Shown: positions 39,571 through 48,659, numbered from the stretch's first letter. The stretch: DNA of 64,000 nucleotides from JAAFIW01 sp031414805 (GCA_031414805.1 JANOQJ010000038.1:1-64000), one strand, 5' to 3'. A program made the numbers and translations. Notes: generated by a model from the letters alone, not told the origin.

Positions 39571-41444
39571 ACCGGGCGTTGGTCTGCTGGCTGGAGCGGT
39601 GTCTGGTGGGTGTCTGCCTGATCCTTCTGCTGACCCCTTGCGCGCATGCGCAAACTGTTGGCGATCCCGCCGTCCAGATTTTGGACCGTGCCCACGTGGC
39701 CCTGCGCCTGCAAGGCCAGGAAACCGTGGCACCCACTGACATTGCGCTGCCGTTGCATTGGGACGTGGATCACCGGCGCAGCAGCGGCTGGGCGGATCTG
39801 CGGGTGCACTTTGACCTGACGCCAGCGGCGCGCCAGGAGCCCCATGCGGTGTTGATCGAGCGCCTGGGCAATGCCTACCGCGTCAGCTTGAACGGCGCCG
39901 TGCTGGCCGAGGGCCGACAGCTGGACCGCCCGGGAGACGGCTGGGCCGCCAAGCGCCCGTTGTATCTCGTGACACCGGCCTCCCTGCTGCGTGAGCGCAA
40001 CGAGCTGCGCATTGAGCTGCGCGCGGACATTGGCCGCCGTGCGGGCCTGTCGGTGGTGCGGGTGGGGCCAACGCACGCGCTGGCTGCCACCTGGCGTGAT
40101 GAGGAGCTCATGCGCATCGGGCTACCCCAGGCGGCATCGGTGCTCAGCGGCCTGGCCGCAGCGCTGTGTCTGCTGCTGTGGTTTCAGCAGCGCGACCGCT
40201 TGTATGCCTTCGCGGCACTGGGTGAGGCGGCCTGGGGCTTGCGCGTGATGGACACCTGGTGGGAGGCCTCACTGTTGCCCTGGCCCGACTGGGCGCTGGT
40301 GGTGCTGGCGTTGTTCTGGCTGTGGACGCTTTCGCTCTACCAGATGGCGGTGGCCTTGTGGAATGGACGCCCCCGTTGGGAGCGCTGGACGATAGCGGGC
40401 CTGCTGGCACTGGCCCCACCGCTGGTGCTGGTGGGTTATGTGCAAAACACCAGCAGCTGGGTGATTGTGTGGATGGCCCTGTCGCTGCTGGTGTGGGCGC
40501 TACTGGGCTTGCGCCTGGCCTGGCAGGTGGTGCGCCAGCCCGATTGGGCTCGTGGCTTGATGGCCGCTTCTGTGCTGGCCTGCACCGCAGCCATCGTGCG
40601 CGACACGCTGGCAGGCCGCGCCGATGCCGCGCTGTACGCCGACATTGGCTGGAGCAAGGCCGTAGCCGCCTGCCTGGCGCTGTCCATCATCGCCATCGTC
40701 AGCCTGCGCTTCAAACGCTCCAAAGACGACCTGCTGGCTTTGCAACATTCGCTGGAGCAACGCCTGCTGGCCCGTGAACAAGCGCTTAGCGCCCAGCACG
40801 AGGCGCTGCGCACGCTGGAGCGCACGGCGGCCACAGCACAGGAGCGGGCGCGGATTCTTCGTGACATGCACGACGGCGCAGGCGCGCACCTGATCACCGC
40901 CATCCGCCAGTTGGAATCCGGCGTGGCCGGCCCGCAGCAGGTGGCGCAGGTGATCCAGACGCTACGCGAGTCGCTGGATCAGTTGCGTCTGTCGATTGAC
41001 GCGATGAACCTGCCACCGGGTGATGTGAATGCGCTGTTGGCCAGCCTGCGCTTTCGTATGGGTCCCCGTCTGACCGCCGCTGGCCTGCAGCTGGTGTGGG
41101 CGGTGGATGCCTTGCCCTACTGGCCCCAAGGCAGCGAAGAAGGCATGCGGCACCTGCAGTACATCGTGTTCGAGGCGGTGTCCAACGCCCTGCAACACGC
41201 CGAGGCCAGCGAAATCACCCTCTCTGCGCACGCCAATCCCAGCGCCATCACCATTGCCCTGCGCGACGACGGGCGAGGCTATGACGGCCAGCGCGGCAAC
41301 GGCGTGCGCAGCCTGCACGAACGCGCCGCCTTGATCGGCGCGCAGCTGAGCATTCAAGCCGCAGCGCCCGGAACCCGGGTGCAGGTGGTGTTACCGCTGG
41401 AACCTGTGCAATCACCATTGGTTAAAGCCCAAACTGGCTTGTAA
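39567..41444 (+). CDS. 7TM-DISM sensor histidine kinase (HisKA_3)
   Basis: 625 residues from a GTG. A signal peptide ends near PCAHA, a periplasmic beta domain of about 150 residues follows, then seven membrane helices (about residues 195-385), a coiled coil, and a HisKA_3 segment RILRDMHDGAGAHL with phospho-acceptor His435. The HATPase contains AVSNALQHA and GRGYDGQRGNGVRSL. The architecture fits carbohydrate- or metabolite-sensing 7TMR-DISM kinases. The TAA stop is placed at the beginning of a 42-base repeat copy. Confidence 0.9.
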   Translation: MNRALVCWLERCLVGVCLILLLTPCAHAQTVGDPAVQILDRAHVALRLQGQETVAPTDIALPLHWDVDHRRSSGWADLRVHFDLTPAARQEPHAVLIERLGNAYRVSLNGAVLAEGRQLDRPGDGWAAKRPLYLVTPASLLRERNELRIELRADIGRRAGLSVVRVGPTHALAATWRDEELMRIGLPQAASVLSGLAAALCLLLWFQQRDRLYAFAALGEAAWGLRVMDTWWEASLLPWPDWALVVLALFWLWTLSLYQMAVALWNGRPRWERWTIAGLLALAPPLVLVGYVQNTSSWVIVWMALSLLVWALLGLRLAWQVVRQPDWARGLMAASVLACTAAIVRDTLAGRADAALYADIGWSKAVAACLALSIIAIVSLRFKRSKDDLLALQHSLEQRLLAREQALSAQHEALRTLERTAATAQERARILRDMHDGAGAHLITAIRQLESGVAGPQQVAQVIQTLRESLDQLRLSIDAMNLPPGDVNALLASLRFRMGPRLTAAGLQLVWAVDALPYWPQGSEEGMRHLQYIVFEAVSNALQHAEASEITLSAHANPSAITIALRDDGRGYDGQRGNGVRSLHERAALIGAQLSIQAAAPGTRVQVVLPLEPVQSPLVKAQTGL

Positions 41445-41484
41445 CCCTTTCAGATATTGCTCAAGCAGCTATTTAATTTATAGC
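41443..41484 (+). repeat. 42-base repeat, copy 10 (3' end of histidine kinase gene)
   Basis: Starts AACCCTTTCAGATATTGC, intact core TGCTCAAGCAGCTA, ends TTATAGC. The kinase stop codon TAA (41442..41444) lies at its left border, where other copies have TAG. Confidence 0.87.
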
Positions 41485-41574
41485 AAATTGATGTCATGTC
41501 GACGCATATCGCGGCAAGGGGCCGCGCATTGATAACGAATAAATCTGTGTCTCGCTAGGGGGCGGACGGACCTA

Positions 41575-42930
41575 CTAGCGTTCAGTCTCCAGATCAGGAA
41601 TCCGGTTGAACGCGATGCGCATGGGGGCGTGGTCCAGCGCGTGGTGGGCGGTGGCGAAATACAGCGCGGTTTTGCCGTGGGTTTTGTTGATGGCGTCCAT
41701 CGCCGCGAGCAGCCGCACCGGGTTGCGCTGAGCCGGGGTGTTTTGAATGTGTGCGGTGCTGGCTTGTGCGTGGGCGCTTTGCTCGCGAGCCGCGGCGTCT
41801 TCAAACAAGCAGGGTGTGTGCAGGGCCGCGGGCACCAGATCCAGCAGCACCACGCCCACGCCATGGGGCTGGCGAATCTCGTGCAAGCCGCTGTGCCACA
41901 GCGTTTGCAGCGTGTGCAATAGAAAGGACGTGTTTTGCGTTTCGCCAAAACGCGTCGCGCGGTGGCCGCCGTGCGGGTCAGGTTCTGCGCGGTGGCCGCC
42001 GTGCGGTTCCGGTTCGCTGTGCGCCTCAGCAGGCGAGCCGCCGTACCGGCGGCAGCGCACGCTGACCTGCATCGCCGTGGCATACAGCTGTTGTTTGCGC
42101 AGGCGCATCGCGGCTTTCTGGGTCAGGCGGTTCAGCACGGCAAAGGCGCTGGCCGGGTTGCGCAACTGCGGCGGCAACACATGCGAATGGCCCAGGCTGC
42201 GCTCCACCGTGGCGCGCGGGGCATACCACTGGCCGCGCAACTTGTCATACATCTCGTCGCCCGCCACACCGCCCCAGGCGGTATGCAGCAGATCACGTGG
42301 CGCGGCATACAGCTGCAGCAAGCTGTGAATTCCGCAGCGGTTCAACCGGATCAGCATGCTGGGGCCAATGCCGTTAATGGCCTGCAGCTTCAGGTGCAAA
42401 AGCGCCTGCGGAATGTCGGCCATTTCCAGAATGACCAGACCGTTGGGCTTTTGCATGTTGGAGGCCAGCTTGCCCAGCAGGGTGTTGGGCGCCACGCCAA
42501 TGCTGGTGTGCAGTTGGTCGCCCACGGTGGCCAAAATTTCCTTTTTCACCGCGTGCGCCAACTCAGTGGCTTTTTCCCGGTTGCGCCACCGGGTGGGCAG
42601 CTCGCATTCCATCTCGTCAATGCTCATCACCTGGCGCACTGGCACGATACGGTCCACCGCTGCCACCGCCAGCTGGTGGTAGTGCACATAGGCCGCGTGC
42701 TGGGCCTCAATGAACACAATGCCCGGGCACAGCCTGCGTGCATCGCGCACCGAAGTGCCCGTTTTCACGCCAAAGTGCTTGGCCTCATAACTGGCCGCAA
42801 TGCAGCAAGTCGTCTCCGCCATCACCGGCACCACCCCCACCGGTTTGCCACGCAGCAGGGGGTTCAGCTGCTGCTCCACCGAGGCGAAGTAGGAGTTGAA
42901 GTCGACGAAGAAGGTGCGAAGGGAGGACAC
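41575..42930 (-). CDS. Y-family DNA polymerase (DinB/UmuC-like)
   Basis: 451 residues. FFVDFNSYFASVEQ carries Asp10 and the steric-gate region, and MSIDEME holds D105-E106 of the catalytic carboxylate triad. The little-finger region contains a 10-residue tandem repeat, EPEPHGGHRA then EPDPHGGHRA, not expected in DinB. The C-terminus is longer than E. coli DinB (351) and lacks a recognisable beta-clamp motif at the very end. It performs error-prone translesion synthesis. A LexA-like box lies 15 bases upstream of the start, so SOS induction is likely. Confidence 0.88.
   Translation of the reverse strand: MSSLRTFFVDFNSYFASVEQQLNPLLRGKPVGVVPVMAETTCCIAASYEAKHFGVKTGTSVRDARRLCPGIVFIEAQHAAYVHYHQLAVAAVDRIVPVRQVMSIDEMECELPTRWRNREKATELAHAVKKEILATVGDQLHTSIGVAPNTLLGKLASNMQKPNGLVILEMADIPQALLHLKLQAINGIGPSMLIRLNRCGIHSLLQLYAAPRDLLHTAWGGVAGDEMYDKLRGQWYAPRATVERSLGHSHVLPPQLRNPASAFAVLNRLTQKAAMRLRKQQLYATAMQVSVRCRRYGGSPAEAHSEPEPHGGHRAEPDPHGGHRATRFGETQNTSFLLHTLQTLWHSGLHEIRQPHGVGVVLLDLVPAALHTPCLFEDAAAREQSAHAQASTAHIQNTPAQRNPVRLLAAMDAINKTHGKTALYFATAHHALDHAPMRIAFNRIPDLETER
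41957..42016 (-). repeat. 30-base tandem duplication inside Y-family polymerase
   Basis: Two 30-base units sharing GCGCGGTGGCCGCCGTGCGG, differing at a few positions later. They encode the duplicated EPxPHGGHRA decapeptide, keep the frame, and are likely polymorphic in copy number. Confidence 0.85.
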
Positions 42931-42944
42931 GGGGCTGAATTTAA

Positions 42945-42960
42945 CTGGTTAAAAACACAG
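42945..42960 (-). promoter_or_regulatory. LexA-box-like operator (SOS)
   Basis: CTGGTTAAAAACACAG fits the CTG-N10-CAG SOS consensus with the favoured AT-rich centre. It lies immediately upstream of the Y-family polymerase start codon on the minus strand. Confidence 0.7.
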
Positions 42961-42961
42961 T

Positions 42962-42978
42962 TTAAAGATAATCTTTAA
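42962..42978. promoter_or_regulatory. Perfect 17-base palindrome between polymerase and phd genes
   Basis: TTAAAGAT A ATCTTTAA, perfect eight-base arms around a single A, two bases from the LexA-like box. It could be an operator for a second regulator of the polymerase or of the toxin-antitoxin pair. Confidence 0.45.
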
Positions 42979-43008
42979 CCCTTCTTGTTTATCTTTTTTT
43001 TCGCAAAA

Positions 43009-43029
43009 CTGGTCAGCCAATCTGGTCAG
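43009..43029 (+). promoter_or_regulatory. Direct repeats upstream of phd-vapC, putative autoregulatory operator
   Basis: CTGGTCAG occurs at 43009..43016 and 43022..43029, 13 bases apart, followed directly by ATAAAAT, a plausible -10. Antitoxin-toxin complexes typically bind such paired sites over their own promoter. Confidence 0.45.
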
Positions 43030-43061
43030 ATAAAATGTGTGTTAGTTATCCAGCCGACACG

Positions 43062-43370
43062 ATGCAAACCCCCACGAATTCAACCGCAACGCCTGTCTGG
43101 CGGCTGCAAGATGCCAAAGCCCAGTTCAGCGCCGTGGTCGATCAAGCCCTGCTCGGCGTGCCGCAACACATCACCCGCCACGGCAAGCAAGCGGTGGTGG
43201 TGGTGTCCGAGCAGACGTGGCAAGCCCTGCAAAACAGCGCCGCAGGCCGCGCCCATGCGCCACAAAGCTTTCTGGAGCACCTGCTGGCCGTGCCCAAGCA
43301 GCAGCCAGGCGTTGCACTGAGCACATCCAATAACCCCGACATTCAACCCCGCGAGATCGATTTCTCATGA
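43062..43370 (+). CDS. Phd/YefM-family antitoxin
   Basis: 102 residues from the ATG at 43062. VWRLQDAKAQFSAVVDQAL and the RHGKQAVVVVSEQTWQAL region are the Phd/YefM DNA-binding fold; the C-terminal tail would neutralise the toxin. An ATGA overlap with the PIN gene indicates coupling. It should repress its own promoter through the CTGGTCAG repeats upstream. Confidence 0.9.
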   Translation: MQTPTNSTATPVWRLQDAKAQFSAVVDQALLGVPQHITRHGKQAVVVVSEQTWQALQNSAAGRAHAPQSFLEHLLAVPKQQPGVALSTSNNPDIQPREIDFS

Positions 43371-43798
43371 TCCTGCTGGACACTATGTTGCTGTCCGAGC
43401 TGCGCAAAGTCAGGCCTGATCCGGCGGTGCTGGCGTTTCTCCAGAACCAAAGCCCAGACGGCATCTTTTTAAGTGCGCTGACGATTGGCGAAATGCAAGC
43501 AGGCATCGAGCGCCTGCGCACCACCCAGCCTGAATTCGCCGCCGAGCTGGCGCAGTGGCTGACGCAGACCGAATTGCAGTTCGCCCAGCACATCCTGCCC
43601 ATCATGCCCACCATCGCCAAACTGTGGGGCAGGCTGTGTGTGCAGACGGGTAACAAAGGCACAGACAACCTGATCGCCGCCACCGCCCTATGTCACAACC
43701 TCACCGTGGTGACGCGCAATGTGCGGCACTTTGAGGCGACCGGGGTAAGGGTTGTGGATCCGTTTGCTTTTATTGCCGAATCGGCTTCCAGCCCTTGA
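43367..43798 (+). CDS. vapC: PIN-domain toxin (VapC/FitB-like)
   Basis: 143 residues. MILLDTMLLSELRK holds the first acidic residue (Asp5), LTIGEMQAGIERL the second (Glu), and GTDNLIAATALCHNLTVVTRN the remaining metal-site residues. Members cleave specific tRNA or rRNA sites. The last three codons before the stop (encoding SSP) and the TGA stop lie at the left end of a 42-base repeat copy, so the C-terminus was probably altered by the insertion. Confidence 0.9.
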   Translation: MILLDTMLLSELRKVRPDPAVLAFLQNQSPDGIFLSALTIGEMQAGIERLRTTQPEFAAELAQWLTQTELQFAQHILPIMPTIAKLWGRLCVQTGNKGTDNLIAATALCHNLTVVTRNVRHFEATGVRVVDPFAFIAESASSP

Positions 43799-43831
43799 GA
43801 ATACTGCTCAAGCAGCTATTGAATTTGTAGC
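43790..43831 (+). repeat. 42-base repeat, copy 11 (3' end of vapC)
   Basis: Starts AGCCCTTGAGAATACTGC, intact core TGCTCAAGCAGCTA, ends TTTGTAGC. It is closest to the consensus. The vapC TGA stop (43796..43798) is part of it. Confidence 0.9.
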
Positions 43832-43921
43832 GTTTTGATGTTGCAAAAACCAGTCGTATAAAACAAAACTGTTGTGATGCAGATTTGTTGTGGGCTGCTT
43901 TTGACGGGTGATCAGACCAAC

Positions 43922-45538
43922 TTATGGCAACTGGCTCAAGCCCAGTTCTTTCAAAAATGCGTTGTGCTTGTGCTTTGCCGCCGCGATGGCGGTTTCAATC
44001 TCAATCAACTCGCTATGCGTCGCCTCCAGGTCAATCACGGCCTCGCCCACCGCCGTGCTGATGTAGCGCGAGATGTTCAGGTTGAAGTCGTTTTTCTCAA
44101 TTTCGGCCATCTCCACCCGTCGGGAGTAGCGCGCCTCTTCCTTGCGGAACTGGTAAGTCTCAACGATGTTGGCGATGTGCGCGTCTGTCAGCTGGTTCTG
44201 GCGCTTGCCTTTAACGAAGTGCTCGGCGGCGTTGATGAACAGCACGTCATCCGGCTTCTTGCATTTCTTGAGCACCAAGATGCAAACCGGGATGCCGGTG
44301 GAATAAAACAGGTTGGACGGCAAGCCAATCACCGTGTCGATGTGGCCGTCCTTGAGCAACTTGGTGCGAATGCGCTCCTCGGCCCCGCCACGAAACAGAA
44401 CGCCATGCGGCAGGATGATGGCCATCACGCCTTCGTCTTTCAGAAAATGAAAGCCGTGCAGCAAAAAGGCAAAGTCTGCGGCTGACTTGGGGGCCAGGCC
44501 GTGGTTCTTGAAGCGCACGTCGTCGGCCAGTGCGTCGCTGGTATCCCAGCGGTAGCTGAACGGTGGGTTGGCCACGATGGCGTCAAACGCAGGCTTTTTG
44601 GCCGGGTTCAACTGGCGCAGCATCTCCCAGTCGTTGGTGAGCGTGTCGCCGTGGAAGATTTCAAACTCGGTGTCCTTCACCCCGTGCAGCAGCATGTTCA
44701 TGCGCGCCAGGTTGTAGGTAGTGATGTTCTTTTCCTGCCCGTAAATCTTGCCTATGCCCCCATTCCCACTGGGCCCCATGCGCTTGCGCACGTTCAGCAG
44801 CAGCGAGCCGGAGCCGCAGGCGAAGTCCATCACGCTTTCCAGCCGCTGCTTCTTGCCCGTCTTGGGCTCCTGACTGTCCAGCGTGACGATGGTGGAGAGA
44901 ATGTCCGAGATTTGCTGGGGCGTATAAAACTCGCCTGCCTTCTTGCCCGAACCGGCGGCAAACTGGCCAATCAAGTATTCATAAGCATCGCCCAGTGCGT
45001 CCATCTCTCTCGAGAACTCTGCCAGCCCATCGGCAATCTTCTGGATGATGGTGCACAGCTTGGCATTGCGGTCGGTGTAGGTCTTGCCGAGCTTGGGCGA
45101 GGCCAGGTCGATCTCGGAGAACAAGCCCTGAAACGTGCTCTGGAACGACTCCGTTTCAATGTACTTAAACCCGTCCTGCAAGGTGCGCAGCATCTCGCCA
45201 TCCTGCGTGCGGGCCATGCTGGCAATGCTGCTCCACAGGTGCTGCGGCTCAATCACGTAATGCACCTTGCGGCGCATCTGCTTTTCAAACTCCGGTACGT
45301 CGTCCAGGTTGCCCTCGTACCAAAGCTGTAAGGGTGTGGATACCGAGCTGTCGATCTGCGCCGGGTAGTCGCTGCCCAGCTCCTTCCTGGCCGCCGCCTC
45401 GTAGTTGTCAGACAGGTAGCGCAGAAACAGGAAAGACAGCATGTAGTCGCGAAAGTCGTCCGCGTCCATGGCCCCACGCAGTTGGTCGGCAATGGCCCAG
45501 AGGGTGTTGCCCAGTTGCTTCTGGTTTTGTTCAGTCAT
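43922..45538 (-). CDS. hsdM: Type I restriction-modification DNA methyltransferase subunit
   Basis: 538 residues. The N-terminal HsdM_N helical domain (QLGNTLWAIADQLRGAMDAD) is followed by the N6-adenine methylase core: motif I DFACGSGSLLL and catalytic motif IV NPPFSYRW. With HsdS it methylates the host recognition site. It is the last gene of the minus-strand operon and overlaps the DUF1016 gene by ATGA. Its partner hsdS is split, so specificity and activity depend on that gene. Confidence 0.95.
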   Translation of the reverse strand: MTEQNQKQLGNTLWAIADQLRGAMDADDFRDYMLSFLFLRYLSDNYEAAARKELGSDYPAQIDSSVSTPLQLWYEGNLDDVPEFEKQMRRKVHYVIEPQHLWSSIASMARTQDGEMLRTLQDGFKYIETESFQSTFQGLFSEIDLASPKLGKTYTDRNAKLCTIIQKIADGLAEFSREMDALGDAYEYLIGQFAAGSGKKAGEFYTPQQISDILSTIVTLDSQEPKTGKKQRLESVMDFACGSGSLLLNVRKRMGPSGNGGIGKIYGQEKNITTYNLARMNMLLHGVKDTEFEIFHGDTLTNDWEMLRQLNPAKKPAFDAIVANPPFSYRWDTSDALADDVRFKNHGLAPKSAADFAFLLHGFHFLKDEGVMAIILPHGVLFRGGAEERIRTKLLKDGHIDTVIGLPSNLFYSTGIPVCILVLKKCKKPDDVLFINAAEHFVKGKRQNQLTDAHIANIVETYQFRKEEARYSRRVEMAEIEKNDFNLNISRYISTAVGEAVIDLEATHSELIEIETAIAAAKHKHNAFLKELGLSQLP

Positions 45539-46641
45539 GTTTCGCTATCGTCCTTGCCTTCGCCACGCAGGTCTTGGTAGGCTTCAATTTCTTCACGGTC
45601 GCGCTGCAGCTCCAGCCGCAGTTCCTCCTCGGTGGGCAGCACCAAGCGATATTTGCTGGCAAAAAGCTGCTCGCTGCCGTTGAGCACCGAGTAGCGCACG
45701 ACAGACTTGTCTTTGCTGCCGCACAGCAAAATGCCCACCGTGGGGTTGTCGCCCTCGCCCCGGCGCAGGTCGTCGTACATGCGCACATACATGTCCATTT
45801 GCCCCACGTCCTGGTGCGTGAGCGGTCCGGTTTTCAGGTCGATCAGCACAAAGCATTTCAGCAGGTAGTTGTAAAACATCAAGTCAATGTAGAAGTCTTG
45901 CGTTTCGGTGCTGATGCGCTGCTGCCGAGCCACAAAGGCAAAGCCCTTGCCCAGCTCCATCAAAAACTGTTGAAGCTTGTCCATCAGCGCTGTTTCCGGC
46001 TTGGCATCCAGCAAGCGACCTGTCTCGGGCAGCCCCAAAAACTCCAGCATCACCGGGTCGCGCACAAAGGCGCGTGGCGAGTGTTCCAGCGCCGCCATGT
46101 TGGCCTGCGCCTCAGAAGTCACAGCAGCCTTGTCCTGACTCAGCAGCAGACGCTCGTAATACAGGCTGCCAATTTGCCGCTCCAGCGCCCGCGTACTCCA
46201 ATTTTGGGCGGCGGCTTCTTGCACATACCACTGCCGGGCCTTGGCGCTGTCCACCCGCAGCAGCAGGCGGTAGTGCGTCCAGCTCAATTCGTGACGCAGT
46301 GCGTCACGAATTGGAAACGCCTGGTAAAAGAGCCTCATGTAGCGAAGGTTTGATGCATCAAAGCCCCGCCCATACTCTCCCGCCAGCGCTTGCCCCAACT
46401 GTGGCAACAAACGCTTCCCGTAGACCGCCCGCTGGGCACCCCCCTGCTCAAACTCCACAATGTGCTGCCCAATGTGCCAGTAGGTCTGCACCTGAACCGC
46501 ATCCACCGCCCGCAGCACCTGCTTGCGCGAGTCGGCGATGAGCTGGCGCAAGCTGCCAAGCAGGGCAGTCAGGCCATCAGGTGGGGTGACGGTGGTGGCC
46601 TTGGATGGAGTCTCTTGCTGCTTCTGCTTTTTATTCGTCAT
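45535..46641 (-). CDS. DUF1016/YhcG-type PD-(D/E)XK nuclease protein
   Basis: 368 residues. The N-terminal DUF1016_N region (YWHIGQHIVEFEQGG) is followed by the nuclease-like domain: FYIDLMFYNYLLKCFVLIDL, with the D...(D/E)xK arrangement (DLKTGPLTHQDVGQMDMYV). Members are found beside type I restriction genes and mobile elements, with a presumed accessory nuclease role. It lies between hsdS and hsdM and is coupled to hsdM, which argues for a role in the same system. A 148-base spacer to hsdS holds nothing I can identify. Confidence 0.88.
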   Translation of the reverse strand: MTNKKQKQQETPSKATTVTPPDGLTALLGSLRQLIADSRKQVLRAVDAVQVQTYWHIGQHIVEFEQGGAQRAVYGKRLLPQLGQALAGEYGRGFDASNLRYMRLFYQAFPIRDALRHELSWTHYRLLLRVDSAKARQWYVQEAAAQNWSTRALERQIGSLYYERLLLSQDKAAVTSEAQANMAALEHSPRAFVRDPVMLEFLGLPETGRLLDAKPETALMDKLQQFLMELGKGFAFVARQQRISTETQDFYIDLMFYNYLLKCFVLIDLKTGPLTHQDVGQMDMYVRMYDDLRRGEGDNPTVGILLCGSKDKSVVRYSVLNGSEQLFASKYRLVLPTEEELRLELQRDREEIEAYQDLRGEGKDDSET

Positions 46642-46789
46642 AACGCCCTTCCCCGACCTTCACGAACTAACAAGGAATTCTCGGCAATTGCCCAACCGAT
46701 TGCATCTGTGAAATTCGCTACACAGCTTGCAGCAAATCGCATAGCCAGACTCCGTACGCTCGTGAATCGATGAATCTTGGACTTCTCGC

Positions 46790-47998
46790 TCACGCCTCAA
46801 CCGCCTCCGCCGATGGGAAAAGCTGCTGCATCAACCCTTTCTTGTGGGTCTTGAGGGTTTTAAGTTTTTGGATGGCGGCGGTGACGAGGTTGTCGAGGGA
46901 AGTGAGGCAGCCGACGATACGCTTTTGTTCGTTCTTTTCGGGATAGAAAAGGTTAACGCTAGCAACATCTGTCTGACCGATGGTCGTCATCGTTGCAGAT
47001 TTACCGCGCGCTATGAGCTGTGCGCGTATTGGCTCAGTCTTGAAAAGGTAATGAGTAAACAAAGGAATAACCTTGTCGTCATCGGGCCTGAACTTTATGA
47101 GATGCCCATCAAAAGTCACGTCATTAGCGTTTCCGAGATAGATATTTGAGACTGCTATTCCAGATTTAACCAGAGAGGAGCGCGTAAAAAAAATATCGCC
47201 ACGTATTACCTGATTCGCTTTGAAGTCGGATATTGAGAGCTCGAGCTTCAACAAACGCTCTTCATCTATCGTTGTGTCGATATACATGTCCGAGACGTTG
47301 ATCAATTTGTAGCCAGAACCAACTTTTTTAGGATCATTGAAGACGCCGTTGCTTAATGACTCACGACTTAACGAGATCAGCTTAGTCCCTCTCCACTCCC
47401 CGCGAAACTCGGGAAACCGCAGGCGCGGTTGGGTTTCACCTTCACGGGGGAAAAGCTGCTGCATCAGTCCCTTTTTATGGGTCTTGAGCGCGTCTACTTT
47501 GCGGGCTTGAACGGCGATCAGTTCGTCCAAGGAACTCAGGCAATCGGCGATTTTTTTTTGCTCGGATATTTAAGGAACTGCCGTCTTGATCTTTTCAATG
47601 ATGGTCTTGGACAGGCTAGGTACGCCACCTGCTTCGTTGTGCTTCAACCAATCAATTTTTTGAAATATTGCGTAAATAAACTTAGGCACACATTGCTGAA
47701 AAGAATGTGTATAAAAAAGAGTATCGACAGTCCAAAATTTCCCACTGAGGAACATCGGATTGTTGATAGTTCCCTTTCTACCGATACACACGCTATCACC
47801 GTCATACAAGAAGTCATCGACGGAGAGCATGTAACCACCGGAGCCGTAAACAGGCACACTACCCGATGAAAGATACTTGTAATCTCGCCCACTGCCAATA
47901 GTGAAGAGTTTTTGAAATGGCTTGAGCTCCCACCCCTCCGCCCCCCGAAACTCCGGAAACCGCATCTTAGGCAGCAAGGTTTGTCTGTTGTTATTCAT
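46790..47998 (-). pseudogene. hsdS: Type I specificity subunit, interrupted by one in-frame stop
   Basis: The ATG at 47998 (AGGAAAC upstream) starts MNNNRQTLLPKMRFPEFRG, the usual HsdS N-terminus, and TRD1 runs to PSLSKTIIEKIKTAVP, where TAA (47570..47572) stops it. The same frame continues ISEQKKIADCLSSLDELIAV, exactly the expected central conserved helix, then TRD2 and the second KTHKKGLMQQLFP. Both halves end with that repeat, so a single nonsense codon splits an otherwise intact 402-codon gene. Six codons after the stop is an A9 tract (47551..47559). The two halves could still work as half-S proteins if the second is started from a TTG at 47530. Confidence 0.85.
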
Positions 47999-48026
47999 GG
48001 TGTTTCCTGCACGCATCGCCCAGCAC

Positions 48027-48632
48027 TCACAAATCCTCAACCCGGTATTCGCTATAGCCTTCGTAGTAGTAACTCACGTCGATGCCTTTCATATATAGCT
48101 CGCGGTCGTTGATCTTGTCGGTCAAAGCGTTGTTGAGCAGATGTTTGATCTCCAAATCTTTCACCACGCTGCGTTCCATGGCCGACAAATACTCTGCCTT
48201 GTCCACCGCATTCCAGTCAATCACGCGCTGCAGTTCTTTTTTCAGCATCAAGTCCAGCCAGATGCGTGTGGCGCGCCCATTCCCTTCGCGAAACGGGTGG
48301 GCCACGTTCATTTCTACATATTTCTCAATGATTTGCTCAAAGCTTTGCTGCGGCATGGCGCTGATGTGCGCCAGCGATTGCTGCAAATACATGACAGGGG
48401 CAAACCGGAAGTTGCCTTTTGCCAAATTTACGTCACGTACTTGCCCAGCAAAGTCATATACATCGCTAAACAAATAGGCATGGATGGTGGCCAAGCCTGT
48501 AAAGGTGCCCACTTCCACCTGCGTGATGTCTCCGCTTTCAAACAATTGTTTAGCTTTTTGCTTGCTGAGCTTTTCTTCAACCCGGTTGAGTTCAACCTGG
48601 CTTGAAATATTCAGTTTGTTGCCTAAGACCAT
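48027..48632 (-). CDS. Fic/DOC family protein
   Basis: 201 residues. The Fic motif HPFREGNGRATR (His112 catalytic) is complete, and the preceding TIHAYLFSDVYDFAGQVRDV supplies the beta-flap. Such enzymes transfer AMP or another nucleotide to Ser/Thr/Tyr of a target. No separate antitoxin gene is adjacent and no clear inhibitory (S/T)xxxE(G/N) helix is recognised, so how it is held inactive is unclear. It is embedded between rhuM and hsdS in the restriction operon. Confidence 0.92.
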   Translation of the reverse strand: MVLGNKLNISSQVELNRVEEKLSKQKAKQLFESGDITQVEVGTFTGLATIHAYLFSDVYDFAGQVRDVNLAKGNFRFAPVMYLQQSLAHISAMPQQSFEQIIEKYVEMNVAHPFREGNGRATRIWLDLMLKKELQRVIDWNAVDKAEYLSAMERSVVKDLEIKHLLNNALTDKINDRELYMKGIDVSYYYEGYSEYRVEDL

Positions 48633-48659
48633 GGCGTGTCCTTTGTGTGGGGGTGGATT

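Noticed and set aside
46700..46745. GCTACACAGCTTGCAGCAAATCGCATAGCC in the hsdS-DUF1016 spacer as a repeat copy
   Set aside because: Border words resemble the repeat but the core and the 42-base length are not preserved.
46790..47530. Second hsdS half as an independent intact gene
   Set aside because: It lacks its own ATG and SD, and the frame is continuous with the upstream half across one stop codon, so one interrupted gene is the simpler reading.
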